The notes under the pieces are model-generated. The model searched no databases. It saw only the letters and a program-made list of their open reading frames with translations, and was not told the DNA's origin. A stretch of DNA of 64,000 nucleotides from positions 1,984,001-2,048,000 of the forward strand of contig NZ_CP098480.1 of the NCBI RefSeq assembly GCF_023702715.1, in the 5' to 3' direction. Within the stretch, counting starts at the first letter, position 1. The number at the start of each line of letters is the position of its first letter. Shown piece by piece: positions 29,663 through 39,691 of this stretch. The translations under genes were made by a program, and so were the position numbers. This DNA is from Acinetobacter sp. C32I (GTDB taxonomy: Bacteria; Pseudomonadota; Gammaproteobacteria; Pseudomonadales; Moraxellaceae).

Positions 29663-29935
29663 ATGGCAGGATTCTGGAGTAAACTTTTTAGCAGTGATGA
29701 AAAACCATCAAGTGCACAAACTGCCAAAGATCGTTTAAAGGTAATTGTTGCCTCTGAACAAGGTTTAGGTCGTCGCCTAGGCCAAGACAAAATCGACCAG
29801 ATGAAAAAAGAAATCATGCAGGTGGTGAGTCGTTATGTTCGTGGTGTGGATGAACAGCATATTCAAATGCAGGTTCGTTCAGAAGCAAATATCGAAATGT
29901 TAGAAATGAATATCAATTTACCTGAAGATCGATAG
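29663..29935 (+). CDS. minE: Cell division topological specificity factor MinE
   Basis: MinE stimulates the MinD ATPase and sets up pole-to-pole oscillation. The 90-residue protein has the N-terminal MinD-contact helix (AKDRLKVIVASEQ at about residues 21-33) and the topological specificity domain ending EMNINLPED. It starts 2 bases after the minD stop, so translation is coupled. GGAGCGTAATT supplies the ribosome-binding site inside the minD end. Confidence 0.96.
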   Translation: MAGFWSKLFSSDEKPSSAQTAKDRLKVIVASEQGLGRRLGQDKIDQMKKEIMQVVSRYVRGVDEQHIQMQVRSEANIEMLEMNINLPEDR

Positions 29936-29962
29936 CAGTTTTTTCATTAGCGATTTTTCGCA

Positions 29963-30034
29963 AATAAAGGCAAAATACGCGAGTGGATTTTGGAAAGCAT
30001 GGCTTTCCCCCACTTCAAGGATTTTGCCTTTATT
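29963..30034 (+). terminator. Long perfect hairpin after minE
   Basis: AATAAAGGCAAAAT (29963-29976) pairs perfectly with ATTTTGCCTTTATT (30021-30034). Inside lie two further stems, GTGG/CCAC (29983-29986, 30010-30013) and GGAAAGC/GCTTTCC (29992-29998, 30002-30008). A short T-rich tail follows. It probably ends the min operon, but it is much longer than an ordinary terminator. Confidence 0.6.
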
Positions 30035-30059
30035 ATTTTATAAGACTGAGGAGATTGTC

Positions 30060-30347
30060 ATGGCATTATCACAGCCAGCAACTTTCAATGAAGAATGGTC
30101 AGATGAGCGTGTGTTTGCCTACCTTAACCAACTTCCTCCAACTGGCGTAAATGCTGACTTTCATGTGCTTTATCATGCATTCAAACATATGCGTCCAAAT
30201 GACTATGAGCGCTTGATTACCCAGTTTTTGGCAGATGGTCGTGACTTGAATGCAACCAACCCTGAAGGACAGCGCATTCATGATGTGATTGCTCAATTTC
30301 CGCGTCAAAAAGATGGCTTCTTAGAAGTTTTAGCAAAATTTGCTTAA
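30060..30347 (+). CDS. Small conserved protein, probably the PA4642 family
   Basis: This 95-residue protein starts MALSQPATFNEEWSDERVFA, with GAGGAG correctly placed upstream. It contains AYLNQLPPTGVNADFHVLYH and a C-terminal GRDLNATNPEGQ segment. These resemble, from memory, a small uncharacterised family known as PA4642 in Pseudomonas. It has no signal peptide or membrane helix and should be cytoplasmic. Its position after minCDE gives no firm functional link. A longer frame to 30024 is not preferred. Confidence 0.78.
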   Translation: MALSQPATFNEEWSDERVFAYLNQLPPTGVNADFHVLYHAFKHMRPNDYERLITQFLADGRDLNATNPEGQRIHDVIAQFPRQKDGFLEVLAKFA

Positions 30348-30380
30348 TCGCTTCTTCAATAAAGCCACTGAATACCAATA

Positions 30381-30411
30381 AAAAAAGCCTCTATCAATAG
30401 AGGCTTTTTTT
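30381..30411. terminator. Bidirectional terminator between the PA4642-like gene and ftsK
   Basis: GCCTCTA (30387-30393) pairs with TAGAGGC (30398-30404), flanked by A and T runs. It suits the two convergent genes. Confidence 0.9.
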
Positions 30412-30422
30412 AGCAGATAATT

Positions 30423-33400
30423 TTAAACCAGAATATCTCGCTTACCATTGGCGCCCATTGAGCTGACAATGCCATTCTCTTCCATTTGGTCGATAATGCG
30501 TGCCGCACGGTTATAGCCCAAGCTAAATTTACGTTGTAGCGATGAGGTCGATGCTTTACGTGTCTCTAAAACGAACGATACACATTGATCATACAGCGCA
30601 TCACGACTTGGATCACCATCCCCATCTTCAAAACCACGTGAGCTTGGCTCCTCATCAAATGGCGTCAGGATTTCATCAACATAATCCGGCTCACCACGTT
30701 CACGCCAAGCATCACAAATACGGTTCACTTCATCATCGCTAATAAAGGCACCATGCACACGCTCAGGCTCGATTTTACCTGGTCCTAGGAACAACATATC
30801 ACCATGACCGAGTAAGTCTTCTGCACCACCTGCATCGAGAATAGTACGTGAGTCAATTTTACTGTTTACGCGTAATGCAACACGGGTTGGAATATTGGCT
30901 TTAATCAAACCTGTAATCACATCCACCGAAGGACGTTGGGTTGCAAGTAACAGATGAATACCCGCAGCACGCGATTTTTGTGCCAAGCGAGTAATCATTT
31001 CTTCCGCTTTTTTACCGACCTGCATGATCATGTCTGCAAACTCATCCGCAACAATCACAATCGACGGTAACGGTGTCAAACGCGGTGCACGCTCACCGAC
31101 CACCGAATCACTGGCTTTCCATGTTGGATCAATGAGGTCTTCACCATTGGCAATTGCCTCTTCGACCTTACGGTTATAGTCGCTCAACTTACGAATTTTC
31201 AAGAAGGACATCAATTTATAACGGCGTTCCATCTCATTGACACACCAGTTTAAAGCACTGACCGCATCTTTCATGTCAGTGACCACAGGCGTTAATAAGT
31301 GTGGAATATCATTATAGTTGGCTAATTCAAGCTGCTTCGGATCGATCAGAATCAAACGTAACTGGTCAGGCGTATACTTCAATAACATCGAAAGAATCAT
31401 TGAGTTCACGGCAACCGACTTACCAGAACCTGTGGTTCCCGCAACCAGCATATGTGGTGCTTTACCGAGGTCAGTAATGACAGGATTACCTGAAATGTCC
31501 TTACCCATCGCCATAGAGAGCAAACCTGCAGGGTCTTCAAAAGCTGGCGTTTTCAATAACTCAATCAAGCGTACCATTTCACGGCTACTATTCGGCACTT
31601 CAATTCCGATATATGGTTTTCCTGCAATCACTTCAACCACACGAACCGAAGCCATCGACATTGAACGTGCCAGATCGCGTGAAATATTGGTCACTTTAGA
31701 GGCTTTTACACCTGGTGCAAGATCGAGTTCAAAACGTGTTACGACTGGTCCCGGCTGGGCTTCGACCACCTGAGCCTTCACATTAAACTCTTGTAGTTTG
31801 ATCTCTAACAGCTCAGAAAGACGTGCTAATTGTTCAGCGGTGAAATTGACCTTTTTGTTTGGATCAACTTCATCCAGCAATTCCAGACCTGGTAAAGTCG
31901 GTAGATCACGGCGTTTTTGCGCGACTTGCATGGCGCGTGACATCGGACGACCAAATGCATCCGTTAACGGCGCATCCAGATCAAAATCTTCTTCGATATC
32001 TAAATCCGCATCTGGATCTGCTTTACCTGCCGTTTCCTGCCATGCTTCGATAAAAGCTTCTTTAGACAGTGTTTCTTTCGGCGCCGTTGAAACCTCAATC
32101 GGTGCTTTTACAAAAGCAGAGGATTGCGCATAACTGGTCGTTCGTGGTGAAGCCTGTTCACGCTCTTCTTCGACCAGAAGATCACTAAAATCATCTGCTT
32201 GCTGCTCAGCGATGCGATGAACATCCTCTTGGATAGAATGGATTGCATTTTGAATCGGTGCAGCCTCTGGCTGTACAGCTGCTGGTCTTGCAGACTCATT
32301 AATCAAGGCTTCAATATCTGCCTCAAATTCGACCTCAGCAACCTGAGGGGCTGAATGCGCCGGAGGCTCTTGCGTAAATGGGGTATGTAAATCTGTTGCC
32401 GTCTTACTGTTTGGAACAGCAGCCAACAATTCATCAAAGATTTGGTCATCATTCCAATCTAAATTACGATGACTGGATGGCTGCGTTGCAACGTGTGCAG
32501 CAGGCGCTGCATAGGGATGAGCCGCATTGGCAGAATCATCCGCCGCTCTTAATAAGGCATCAATCTCTTGCTTATGACTTGCATCATCGCGTTGCAATGC
32601 ACGCCACACTTCACCAGTTTGCACCAAACGCTGGCTTTCATTTTCAAATTGATGCGCGCGCTGTAAGGTTTGCTCAAAATCTTCAAGTTGTTCCGCTTGT
32701 GCAGGTTGAGTACTTTGTTGCTGTTCTTTCGCAACTACATCAGCAAACAGTTTTTCTGCCATCAACTGATGATGTGAATCATCAATTTTAATCAGTTTTG
32801 CCTGAACCTGATTGACTTTAGCTTCTTCTGTTTCAAATTCTGGATCAGACTCTTTTTGAGTTTTATTCTTGATTGCTGGTGTATCTGCAGCGGCTAATTG
32901 CTCAGTCAGATCATACGCAGATTCATTCTGAGGCACATTTTTATAAAATAAATCCTGTAAATAAGCAGGCGTATTTTTCAATGTAGCCCAGGTCTTGTTC
33001 CACTGAATCCCAAAAGCCAAAGTCAATAATAGAATACTGAATGCGAGTAAGAACAAAGTTGCGCCATAAATGGTCAATAATTGCGACAAGCTCTGTCCCA
33101 ATTCATAACCAATGATTCCTCCAGCTGCATTGTCCAAAGTATCTGCGGGGGTATTCCAATGCAGGTACAATAGACTGGAAATGGACAGGATCAAGAAGAA
33201 CTGGGCAGCATAACGAAATGGACGGTTAAGAAAGCTTCTTGGCCACCAGACTTGAATGGCTTCAATAAATAAAAATAAAGGAATCAGCAAGCTTGCCCAT
33301 CCCAAGAAGCCGAACAATAAATCTGCGATCCAAGCGCCTGCCACACCGCTGGCATTTGAAACCTGCTGGGTATCACTGGAAATGTGCATCCAACCCGGAT

Positions 33401-33506
33401 CAAACGGTGTATAGGTTACTGTGGCAAGAAATAAATAAATGCCAAAAGAAATCAAAAATAATGTCATTAAAAAGCGTTGTGCATAAACACTTGACACCGC
33501 AGTCAT
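30423..33506 (-). CDS. ftsK: DNA translocase FtsK
   Basis: FtsK pumps chromosome termini through the closing septum and activates XerCD at dif. The 1027-residue protein has four to five N-terminal membrane helices (to about residue 170) and a variable acidic, glutamine- and alanine-rich linker (about 180-530). The RecA-like motor follows, with Walker A AGTTGSGKS near residue 690 and Walker B IVIVADEFADMIM. The C-terminal winged-helix gamma domain (SSLQRKFSLGYNRAARIIDQ) reads KOPS. The N-terminus is complete. It diverges from trxB. Confidence 0.97.
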   Translation of the reverse strand: MTAVSSVYAQRFLMTLFLISFGIYLFLATVTYTPFDPGWMHISSDTQQVSNASGVAGAWIADLLFGFLGWASLLIPLFLFIEAIQVWWPRSFLNRPFRYAAQFFLILSISSLLYLHWNTPADTLDNAAGGIIGYELGQSLSQLLTIYGATLFLLAFSILLLTLAFGIQWNKTWATLKNTPAYLQDLFYKNVPQNESAYDLTEQLAAADTPAIKNKTQKESDPEFETEEAKVNQVQAKLIKIDDSHHQLMAEKLFADVVAKEQQQSTQPAQAEQLEDFEQTLQRAHQFENESQRLVQTGEVWRALQRDDASHKQEIDALLRAADDSANAAHPYAAPAAHVATQPSSHRNLDWNDDQIFDELLAAVPNSKTATDLHTPFTQEPPAHSAPQVAEVEFEADIEALINESARPAAVQPEAAPIQNAIHSIQEDVHRIAEQQADDFSDLLVEEEREQASPRTTSYAQSSAFVKAPIEVSTAPKETLSKEAFIEAWQETAGKADPDADLDIEEDFDLDAPLTDAFGRPMSRAMQVAQKRRDLPTLPGLELLDEVDPNKKVNFTAEQLARLSELLEIKLQEFNVKAQVVEAQPGPVVTRFELDLAPGVKASKVTNISRDLARSMSMASVRVVEVIAGKPYIGIEVPNSSREMVRLIELLKTPAFEDPAGLLSMAMGKDISGNPVITDLGKAPHMLVAGTTGSGKSVAVNSMILSMLLKYTPDQLRLILIDPKQLELANYNDIPHLLTPVVTDMKDAVSALNWCVNEMERRYKLMSFLKIRKLSDYNRKVEEAIANGEDLIDPTWKASDSVVGERAPRLTPLPSIVIVADEFADMIMQVGKKAEEMITRLAQKSRAAGIHLLLATQRPSVDVITGLIKANIPTRVALRVNSKIDSRTILDAGGAEDLLGHGDMLFLGPGKIEPERVHGAFISDDEVNRICDAWRERGEPDYVDEILTPFDEEPSSRGFEDGDGDPSRDALYDQCVSFVLETRKASTSSLQRKFSLGYNRAARIIDQMEENGIVSSMGANGKRDILV

Positions 33507-33743
33507 ATACAGTCCTGTAACCCGATTCGTTATTTGTTGGTATCTTTTAAGGCCTAAAATGCCTTAATCAATAAGTTTTATATTATGCACTCGTTCTTAC
33601 AAAAAAGATGCACGATTGTTTACTGTTGTTGTTAACATCCTGCACGGATATAGTTCAATTCGATTGAGTTAATCAATATTATCCCGATCGATTTACCCCA
33701 CTCCCCTCTGGATTCACGTATAATTTTAGCAGTTTTAATATAA

Positions 33744-34709
<966 letters not shown>

Positions 34710-34725
34710 TTAGGCCAATATCGCA

Positions 34726-34754
34726 AAACCACCAATCTTTGGTGGTTTTTTTTT
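34726..34754 (+). terminator. Terminator of trxB
   Basis: AAACCACCA (34726-34734) pairs with TGGTGGTTT (34740-34748), followed by a long T run. Confidence 0.92.
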
Positions 34755-34825
34755 GCCAGTATCCATACAATCAAAAAATTGATGACTTTTTAAACACTCT
34801 AACAATCAGTTTATAGGATATTTCA

Positions 34826-36382
34826 ATGACAACGACCTGGACGAATGGCTATCAAACAGAAGTAAATTATACCTACGGTTATTATCGAGACCTCAGCCCG
34901 AATTTTCAGAAATTTTGCTTGCTGTTAAATGGTATCGACAGCCCCGACTTTCAGGAAAATCACAATCATTGCGAACTTGGTTTTGGACAAGGTGTCAGTA
35001 TCAATATTCATGCCACCTGTAACGAAGCGGCATTTTACGGGACAGATTTCAACCCTGCTCATGCGGCACATGCCAATCAACTGGCTGAACAGAGCAAAAC
35101 CGAACATTATTTCTATGATGATAGTTTTGAGGAATTACTGAATCGTTCCAACTTACCCATGTTTGATTCCATCAGTCTGCACGGAATCTGGAGCTGGATT
35201 AGTTATGAAAACCAGCACATTATTCTTAAATTTATCCGTAAATTCCTAAAACCCAACGGTATTGTCTATATCAGCTATAACTGCGTTACTGGTTGGGCAG
35301 CCAATATGCCAATTCGCGAGTTGTTCCATAGTCATTTTAAATTCAATAGTAAAAGCACCAATCCATTGCAAAAGGTCAATGAAGCCCTTACTTTCAGTGA
35401 GGATCTACTTAAACAGAATCCAATTTTTGCGCAACGTAATCCCAATGCCCTACAAAAAGTCGCTGATTTAAAACAGCAAAATCCAAATTATTTGATTCAC
35501 GAATATCTAAATCAAGATTGGCAATGTTTTTCCTTTCAGCAAATTGTGCGTATTTTGGACGAAATTAAGCTGTCCTATGCAGGTTCAACCGATTTAAGCA
35601 CCCATCTCGATAACATTAATTTTTCAGAACAGCATCAAGCTTTTTTGAATGAAATTGAACACCCTATTTTTAAAGAGCAGTGCCGCGACTATTTTGCCAA
35701 CACCCAATTTAGACGTGATTTATTTATTCGAGGTAAAAACAACCTCACCCCACTACAAGTACAAGAACGACTACGTAAAACTGCCTTTGTATTGCTCACA
35801 GCCAAAGAGCAACTCCCAACCAGTATCAGTGGACTGTTAGGTACCTTTAATTTAATTGAAGAAATCTACCAACCCATTGGTGACAAGTTCGAACAGGCCA
35901 ACTACCAAGCCCTAACGATTGCAGAATTAGAACAAAGTCTGCCTACGCTGAGTTATGCAAAAATTCTCAATGCCCTGGTGATTTTATCGCATTTAGGCTT
36001 AGCGCAACCTTGCCAAAGCCTAGAACCCGAACAACAGACATTAGAGCAATGTCAGCGTTTGAATCACTATCTACTCAAGCAAGCCAGCTTCCATCAGAAC
36101 TATAATGTCCTGATCAGCCCAATTACTGGTATTGGCATCCCGACAGAGCATTTCCATCAACTGTTTTATCGCGCACATTTTATTGACGGCTTAGCATCAG
36201 CAAGTGAATTTGCGCAATATGTACAAGATGTGATCAGCCAACTCAATTGGCTGGTCTTAGATAAAGATGGCAAAACCGTCTCTGACCAAGCCAAGAGTCT
36301 TGAGATTATTCAAGGCAAGGCGCAAATTTTCTTGGACAGTAACAAACTACAAATTGCTAAACATTTACGTTTGTTTGATTAA
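34826..36382 (+). CDS. Class I SAM-dependent methyltransferase with methyltransferase regulatory domain
   Basis: The 518-residue protein begins with a class I methyltransferase domain. HCELGFGQGVSINIHA near residues 48-63 is the SAM-binding loop, FYGTDFNPAHAAHA follows, and FDSISLHGIWSWIS continues the fold near 112-125. The middle and C-terminal parts fit the regulatory domain of PF10119-type proteins, which often act on surface polysaccharide or peptide substrates. No substrate can be assigned. It stands between terminator-like hairpins and appears monocistronic. The ribosome-binding site (AGGA) lies 10 bases before the ATG. Confidence 0.82.
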   Translation: MTTTWTNGYQTEVNYTYGYYRDLSPNFQKFCLLLNGIDSPDFQENHNHCELGFGQGVSINIHATCNEAAFYGTDFNPAHAAHANQLAEQSKTEHYFYDDSFEELLNRSNLPMFDSISLHGIWSWISYENQHIILKFIRKFLKPNGIVYISYNCVTGWAANMPIRELFHSHFKFNSKSTNPLQKVNEALTFSEDLLKQNPIFAQRNPNALQKVADLKQQNPNYLIHEYLNQDWQCFSFQQIVRILDEIKLSYAGSTDLSTHLDNINFSEQHQAFLNEIEHPIFKEQCRDYFANTQFRRDLFIRGKNNLTPLQVQERLRKTAFVLLTAKEQLPTSISGLLGTFNLIEEIYQPIGDKFEQANYQALTIAELEQSLPTLSYAKILNALVILSHLGLAQPCQSLEPEQQTLEQCQRLNHYLLKQASFHQNYNVLISPITGIGIPTEHFHQLFYRAHFIDGLASASEFAQYVQDVISQLNWLVLDKDGKTVSDQAKSLEIIQGKAQIFLDSNKLQIAKHLRLFD

Positions 36383-36388
36383 TCGCAT

Positions 36389-36425
36389 ATGGGGAATGGC
36401 TTTGCTAAAGATTGCCATTCCCCAT
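36389..36425. terminator. Strong hairpin after the methyltransferase gene
   Basis: ATGGGGAATGGC (36389-36400) pairs perfectly with GCCATTCCCCAT (36414-36425). No T run follows, so intrinsic termination is uncertain. It could protect a 3' end or be a remnant repeat. Confidence 0.55.
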
Positions 36426-36468
36426 AACTTCAGTTAGCTTAGAATCAGTCTGATTGATTTTTTCTACT

Positions 36469-37200
36469 ATGCAACAACTCCCACCCTCGCAATATATTTT
36501 CCCGAATCCAATCGAAGCTGATCCTGAAGGGCAAGGATTTATTTGTATTGGTGCAGACCTTAGCCCCTCTACTTTATTTGAAGCCTACACCCATGGGCTG
36601 TTCCCGTGGTTCAATCAAGATGAGCCAATTTGCTGGTGGAGTCCTGAGCCGCGTTGCATTATCGAGCCACATGCTTACAAACCCAGTAAATCTTTAATCC
36701 GCAATATGAAAAAGTATGATTATCGAATCACCATCAATCATGCTTTTGAACAAGTGATTCGCTCATGCTCAATGCCACGCAGTTATGCCAATGAAACCTG
36801 GATCAGTGAAGATATCATTGCAGGCTATTGTGCATTATTCCAAGCAGGCTATGCTTATAGTGTTGAAGTCTGGCAGCAGGATAAATTGGTTGGCGGGCTC
36901 TATGGTGTCAGTATTGGTAAAGGCTGCTTTGGTGAGTCGATGTTTAGTACCGAAACCGATGTTTCTAAAATGGCTTTCTATACCTTAATGCTGATTGGAC
37001 AAGAAAATCAGTTGCCGTGGATTGATTGCCAATTGGTCAATGATCACCTTTTAAGCCTCGGTGCACGTACACTTTCTCGCCAAGCCTATCTTAAATCGTT
37101 ACAAGATGTAATTATTGCCCCCTCTATCAATTGGAAAAGTTATCAAGAACGTGTATTTTCAAGTAAAACAATAGCAGTTTTTGCAAAATTAGACGGTTAA
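36469..37200 (+). CDS. aat: Leucyl/phenylalanyl-tRNA--protein transferase
   Basis: Aat adds Leu or Phe from aminoacyl-tRNA to proteins with N-terminal Lys or Arg, marking them for ClpAP. The 243-residue protein has [20 protein letters not shown] at the start, then [23 protein letters not shown] and [19 protein letters not shown]. The ATG at 36469 is preferred over the TTG at 36454. bpt follows after 28 bases, giving a two-gene N-degron operon. Confidence 0.96.
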   Translation: MQQLPPSQYIFPNPIEADPEGQGFICIGADLSPSTLFEAYTHGLFPWFNQDEPICWWSPEPRCIIEPHAYKPSKSLIRNMKKYDYRITINHAFEQVIRSCSMPRSYANETWISEDIIAGYCALFQAGYAYSVEVWQQDKLVGGLYGVSIGKGCFGESMFSTETDVSKMAFYTLMLIGQENQLPWIDCQLVNDHLLSLGARTLSRQAYLKSLQDVIIAPSINWKSYQERVFSSKTIAVFAKLDG

Positions 37201-37228
37201 CGGATGAACACCTTGGAGGGACAGATTA

Positions 37229-38044
37229 ATGAAATCATATCAACCCAAGTCCCTTTTAAATGACTTACAGTACTATATTACGCCACCGCACGACTGCAGT
37301 TATCTTGATAACAAATCAGCTCGAATGGTGTTCCTAGATCCAATTCACCGTATCGATGTGGTGACTTTGTCAGAGCTTTCTCGTGTTGGTTTTCGTCGTA
37401 GCGGTGATTTTGTCTACCGCCCTGAATGTCACTTATGTCGCCAATGCTTATCTTGCCGTGTTCCCGTTCAAGAATTTAAAATGAACAGCAGCCAAAAAAA
37501 GGCATGGAAACGCAATCAAGATTTGCAAATGAGTATTTTGCCGACCTCGCAAGCAACTCAACAGCATTATGATCTGTACGAACGTTATATCAATGAACGT
37601 CACTCAGATGGTGATATGTACCCAGCCAGCCTAGACCAGTTTGAAAAATTTCTGGTGCATAGCTGTACAGAAAGCTTCTTTATAGAATTATGGAAAGACC
37701 AAAAACTGATTGGTGTTTCAACTTGCGATTTGATGGATGATGGACTTTCAGCAGTCTATACCTTCTTTGATCCAGATGAACAACGTCGCTCCTTAGGTGT
37801 GTTTGCGATCCTTAAACAAATCGAATATGTACGTACACTGAATCTGGATTATCTCTATCTCGGTTATTGGGTACCGCATTCATCCAAAATGAATTATAAA
37901 TCGCAATATACGCCACTGGAATTATTACTCGATGGACAATGGCGTCGACTCAATCGCCCACTTTCAGACCATGAAATCCATCAGCTCGGCAATTCATTGA
38001 TGAGTACGCTACCTTCTGAGTGGAATAATTTAATTATTAAATAA
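37229..38044 (+). CDS. bpt: Aspartate/glutamate leucyltransferase
   Basis: Bpt transfers Leu to proteins with N-terminal Asp or Glu and belongs to the ATE/R-transferase family. The 271-residue protein has an N-terminal cysteine cluster (YRPECHLCRQCLSCRVPV, near residues 67-84) and the C-terminal domain segments AVYTFFDPDEQRRSLGVFAI and YLYLGYWV. TGGAGGG provides the ribosome-binding site. Its last 15 bases overlap the convergent rimI gene. Confidence 0.95.
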   Translation: MKSYQPKSLLNDLQYYITPPHDCSYLDNKSARMVFLDPIHRIDVVTLSELSRVGFRRSGDFVYRPECHLCRQCLSCRVPVQEFKMNSSQKKAWKRNQDLQMSILPTSQATQQHYDLYERYINERHSDGDMYPASLDQFEKFLVHSCTESFFIELWKDQKLIGVSTCDLMDDGLSAVYTFFDPDEQRRSLGVFAILKQIEYVRTLNLDYLYLGYWVPHSSKMNYKSQYTPLELLLDGQWRRLNRPLSDHEIHQLGNSLMSTLPSEWNNLIIK

Positions 38045-38491
38045 CGCTGCAAAATCATCCGTGCATGTTTTGACCATAATCACAGCATGCTCTCTTGAAC
38101 CATCGTGGTTTGGATAATAATTTTTACGCAAATCAATTTGGTGAAAACCTGACTTTTCATACAAACGAATTGCGGCTGTATTACTTTCACGAACTTCTAA
38201 AAAAATCTGAATTGGATTGTTTTTTAATTGCTGAATTGAACTTTCTAATAATTCATAACCCAGTCCTTTACCCTGTTGGCTTGGGTGAATCGCCATCAAC
38301 AATAAATTTGCTTCATCCAAAACGGGCTGCAGAATACAGAATCCCACAACCTGATTGGCTTGTTCATACACCGTACATTGATATGAGGCGAAAGACTCCT
38401 GAAACTGCTGCTTTGACCATGGATGGGTTTGCACCAATCGCTCAATCCCCGCCACACTTTCTAAGTCATTTTCTTGCATCAATCGAATCAC
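38030..38491 (-). CDS. rimI: Ribosomal protein S18-alanine N-acetyltransferase RimI
   Basis: RimI acetylates the N-terminal alanine of ribosomal protein S18. The 153-residue GNAT protein has the acetyl-CoA loop QQGKGLGYELL near residue 73. The C-terminal NTAAIRLYEKSGFHQIDLRK segment (about 104-123) is the RimI signature. The start is a GTG at 38491. The 3' end overlaps bpt by 15 bases. A GNAT of different substrate cannot be excluded. Confidence 0.88.
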   Translation of the reverse strand: MIRLMQENDLESVAGIERLVQTHPWSKQQFQESFASYQCTVYEQANQVVGFCILQPVLDEANLLLMAIHPSQQGKGLGYELLESSIQQLKNNPIQIFLEVRESNTAAIRLYEKSGFHQIDLRKNYYPNHDGSREHAVIMVKTCTDDFAALFNN

Positions 38492-38551
38492 GATCTATCA
38501 CTCTATAAAATACTGGTGCAGATTATCGGCAATTTAAAGCAAAATTTGAAT

Positions 38552-38578
38552 AAAAAAATGGGCAGTTTTCGCTGCCCT
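38552..38578 (-). terminator. Terminator of the downstream PF10118 gene
   Basis: GGGCAG (38560-38565) pairs with CTGCCC (38572-38577). A run of A on the left becomes T on the minus strand, so it ends transcripts from 38585-39469. Confidence 0.85.
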
Positions 38579-38584
38579 ATACAC

Positions 38585-39469
38585 TTAACTCAGATTAAAA
38601 CCTAATTCAGCACGCCATTTATTTAAAAGTGCTGTGGTATCTTCATCATTCGGATGAAATTTCGGTCTTAAAAAATCTAACAAAGTCGGGATTTGGCGGG
38701 TCATAAAACCTTTATAGCCATACATAAATTTGATCATGTATTTGGTATCACGCCATGTCAATTTGCCATCTGTTTGTAGAAGCTTGGCGGTAAAATAAGA
38801 TTGGGTAATAAAGATAAGCCCCATTGCAATAACTAAGGCCAATGAACGCATAAAATACGCTTTAGGGCCTTGACCATACATGGCTTGATAGACATCAAAA
38901 GCAACCGCTTTATGCTCGTTTTCTTCAACCGCATGCCACATCCATAAATGGTACATGGTTTCATCCATAAACATCGCTTGAATGTCTGGATTACTTAATA
39001 GTTCTTCTGCAATGGTTGAAGTAAAGTGCTCCAAGGCACAGGTTCCCGTCAAACCAATCATTTCTTTGGTGAAACCGAAAGGTTTTAAGAGTTTTGCTGT
39101 CATTCCAATGGTACGGTTGATTAAACGACCTGTTTGGCCTTCCATTTTACGAACATCGTAACCATAAGCCTCAGCTGAAGCATTAAATGCAAGATGCTCT
39201 TTTGAATGCATGGCTTCTTGACCAATAAAGGCACTGATCTCTTTCTGAAGTCGCTCATCTGCAAGTTTGGGATCATTCCGTACTGCACGGGTGCTGTTCA
39301 CAAAGAATTGCTCACCTTCTGGAAACAGTGCCGAAAGCGCAGTCATAAAATGAGTTAAAGCAGCATCACCATTGGCCCAATAACGTGGTACCTCACCAAA
39401 TTCAAAATCCATGCGGCGTACAGGGAAACTGGCGCCAGCTCGGTTTGAAATATTGACTTTAGCATTCAT
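38585..39469 (-). CDS. PF10118 family metal-dependent hydrolase-like protein, copy 1
   Basis: The 294-residue protein begins MNAKVNISNRAGASFPVRRM, almost identical to the upstream paralogue. It has ferritin-like metal-ligand motifs: GQEAMHSKEH near residue 95, LEHFTSTIAEELL near 155 and HAVEENEHKAVAFD near 188. These suggest a di-iron or other dinuclear site in a helical bundle. The family is labelled predicted metal-dependent hydrolase without proven activity. Hydrophobic stretches near residue 215 could associate with membranes. I start at 39469, where GGAGAACAGGGT precedes the ATG. Confidence 0.85.
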   Translation of the reverse strand: MNAKVNISNRAGASFPVRRMDFEFGEVPRYWANGDAALTHFMTALSALFPEGEQFFVNSTRAVRNDPKLADERLQKEISAFIGQEAMHSKEHLAFNASAEAYGYDVRKMEGQTGRLINRTIGMTAKLLKPFGFTKEMIGLTGTCALEHFTSTIAEELLSNPDIQAMFMDETMYHLWMWHAVEENEHKAVAFDVYQAMYGQGPKAYFMRSLALVIAMGLIFITQSYFTAKLLQTDGKLTWRDTKYMIKFMYGYKGFMTRQIPTLLDFLRPKFHPNDEDTTALLNKWRAELGFNLS

Positions 39470-39631
39470 ACCCTGTTCTCCTATCCGATGAATATTTTTC
39501 ATTGATCGTATTCCATACTTTATTTATACGCTCTTTTCAGTGCATGAAATAAGTGCAGATAAGGTCAGAAAAGCATCATCTTAGGACATGTCAGTTTGCT
39601 CAAAATTCTGTATGAAATGAAAGATTAAAAT

Positions 39632-39660
39632 AAAAAAGGGACAATACTTATTGTCCCTTT
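39632..39660 (-). terminator. Terminator between the two PF10118 genes
   Basis: AAAGGGACAAT (39635-39645) pairs with ATTGTCCCTTT (39650-39660), with a T run on the minus strand. The two paralogues are therefore separate transcripts. Confidence 0.88.
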
Positions 39661-39691
39661 TCAGGAATTACGAGGCTAAAATAAACAGCGT

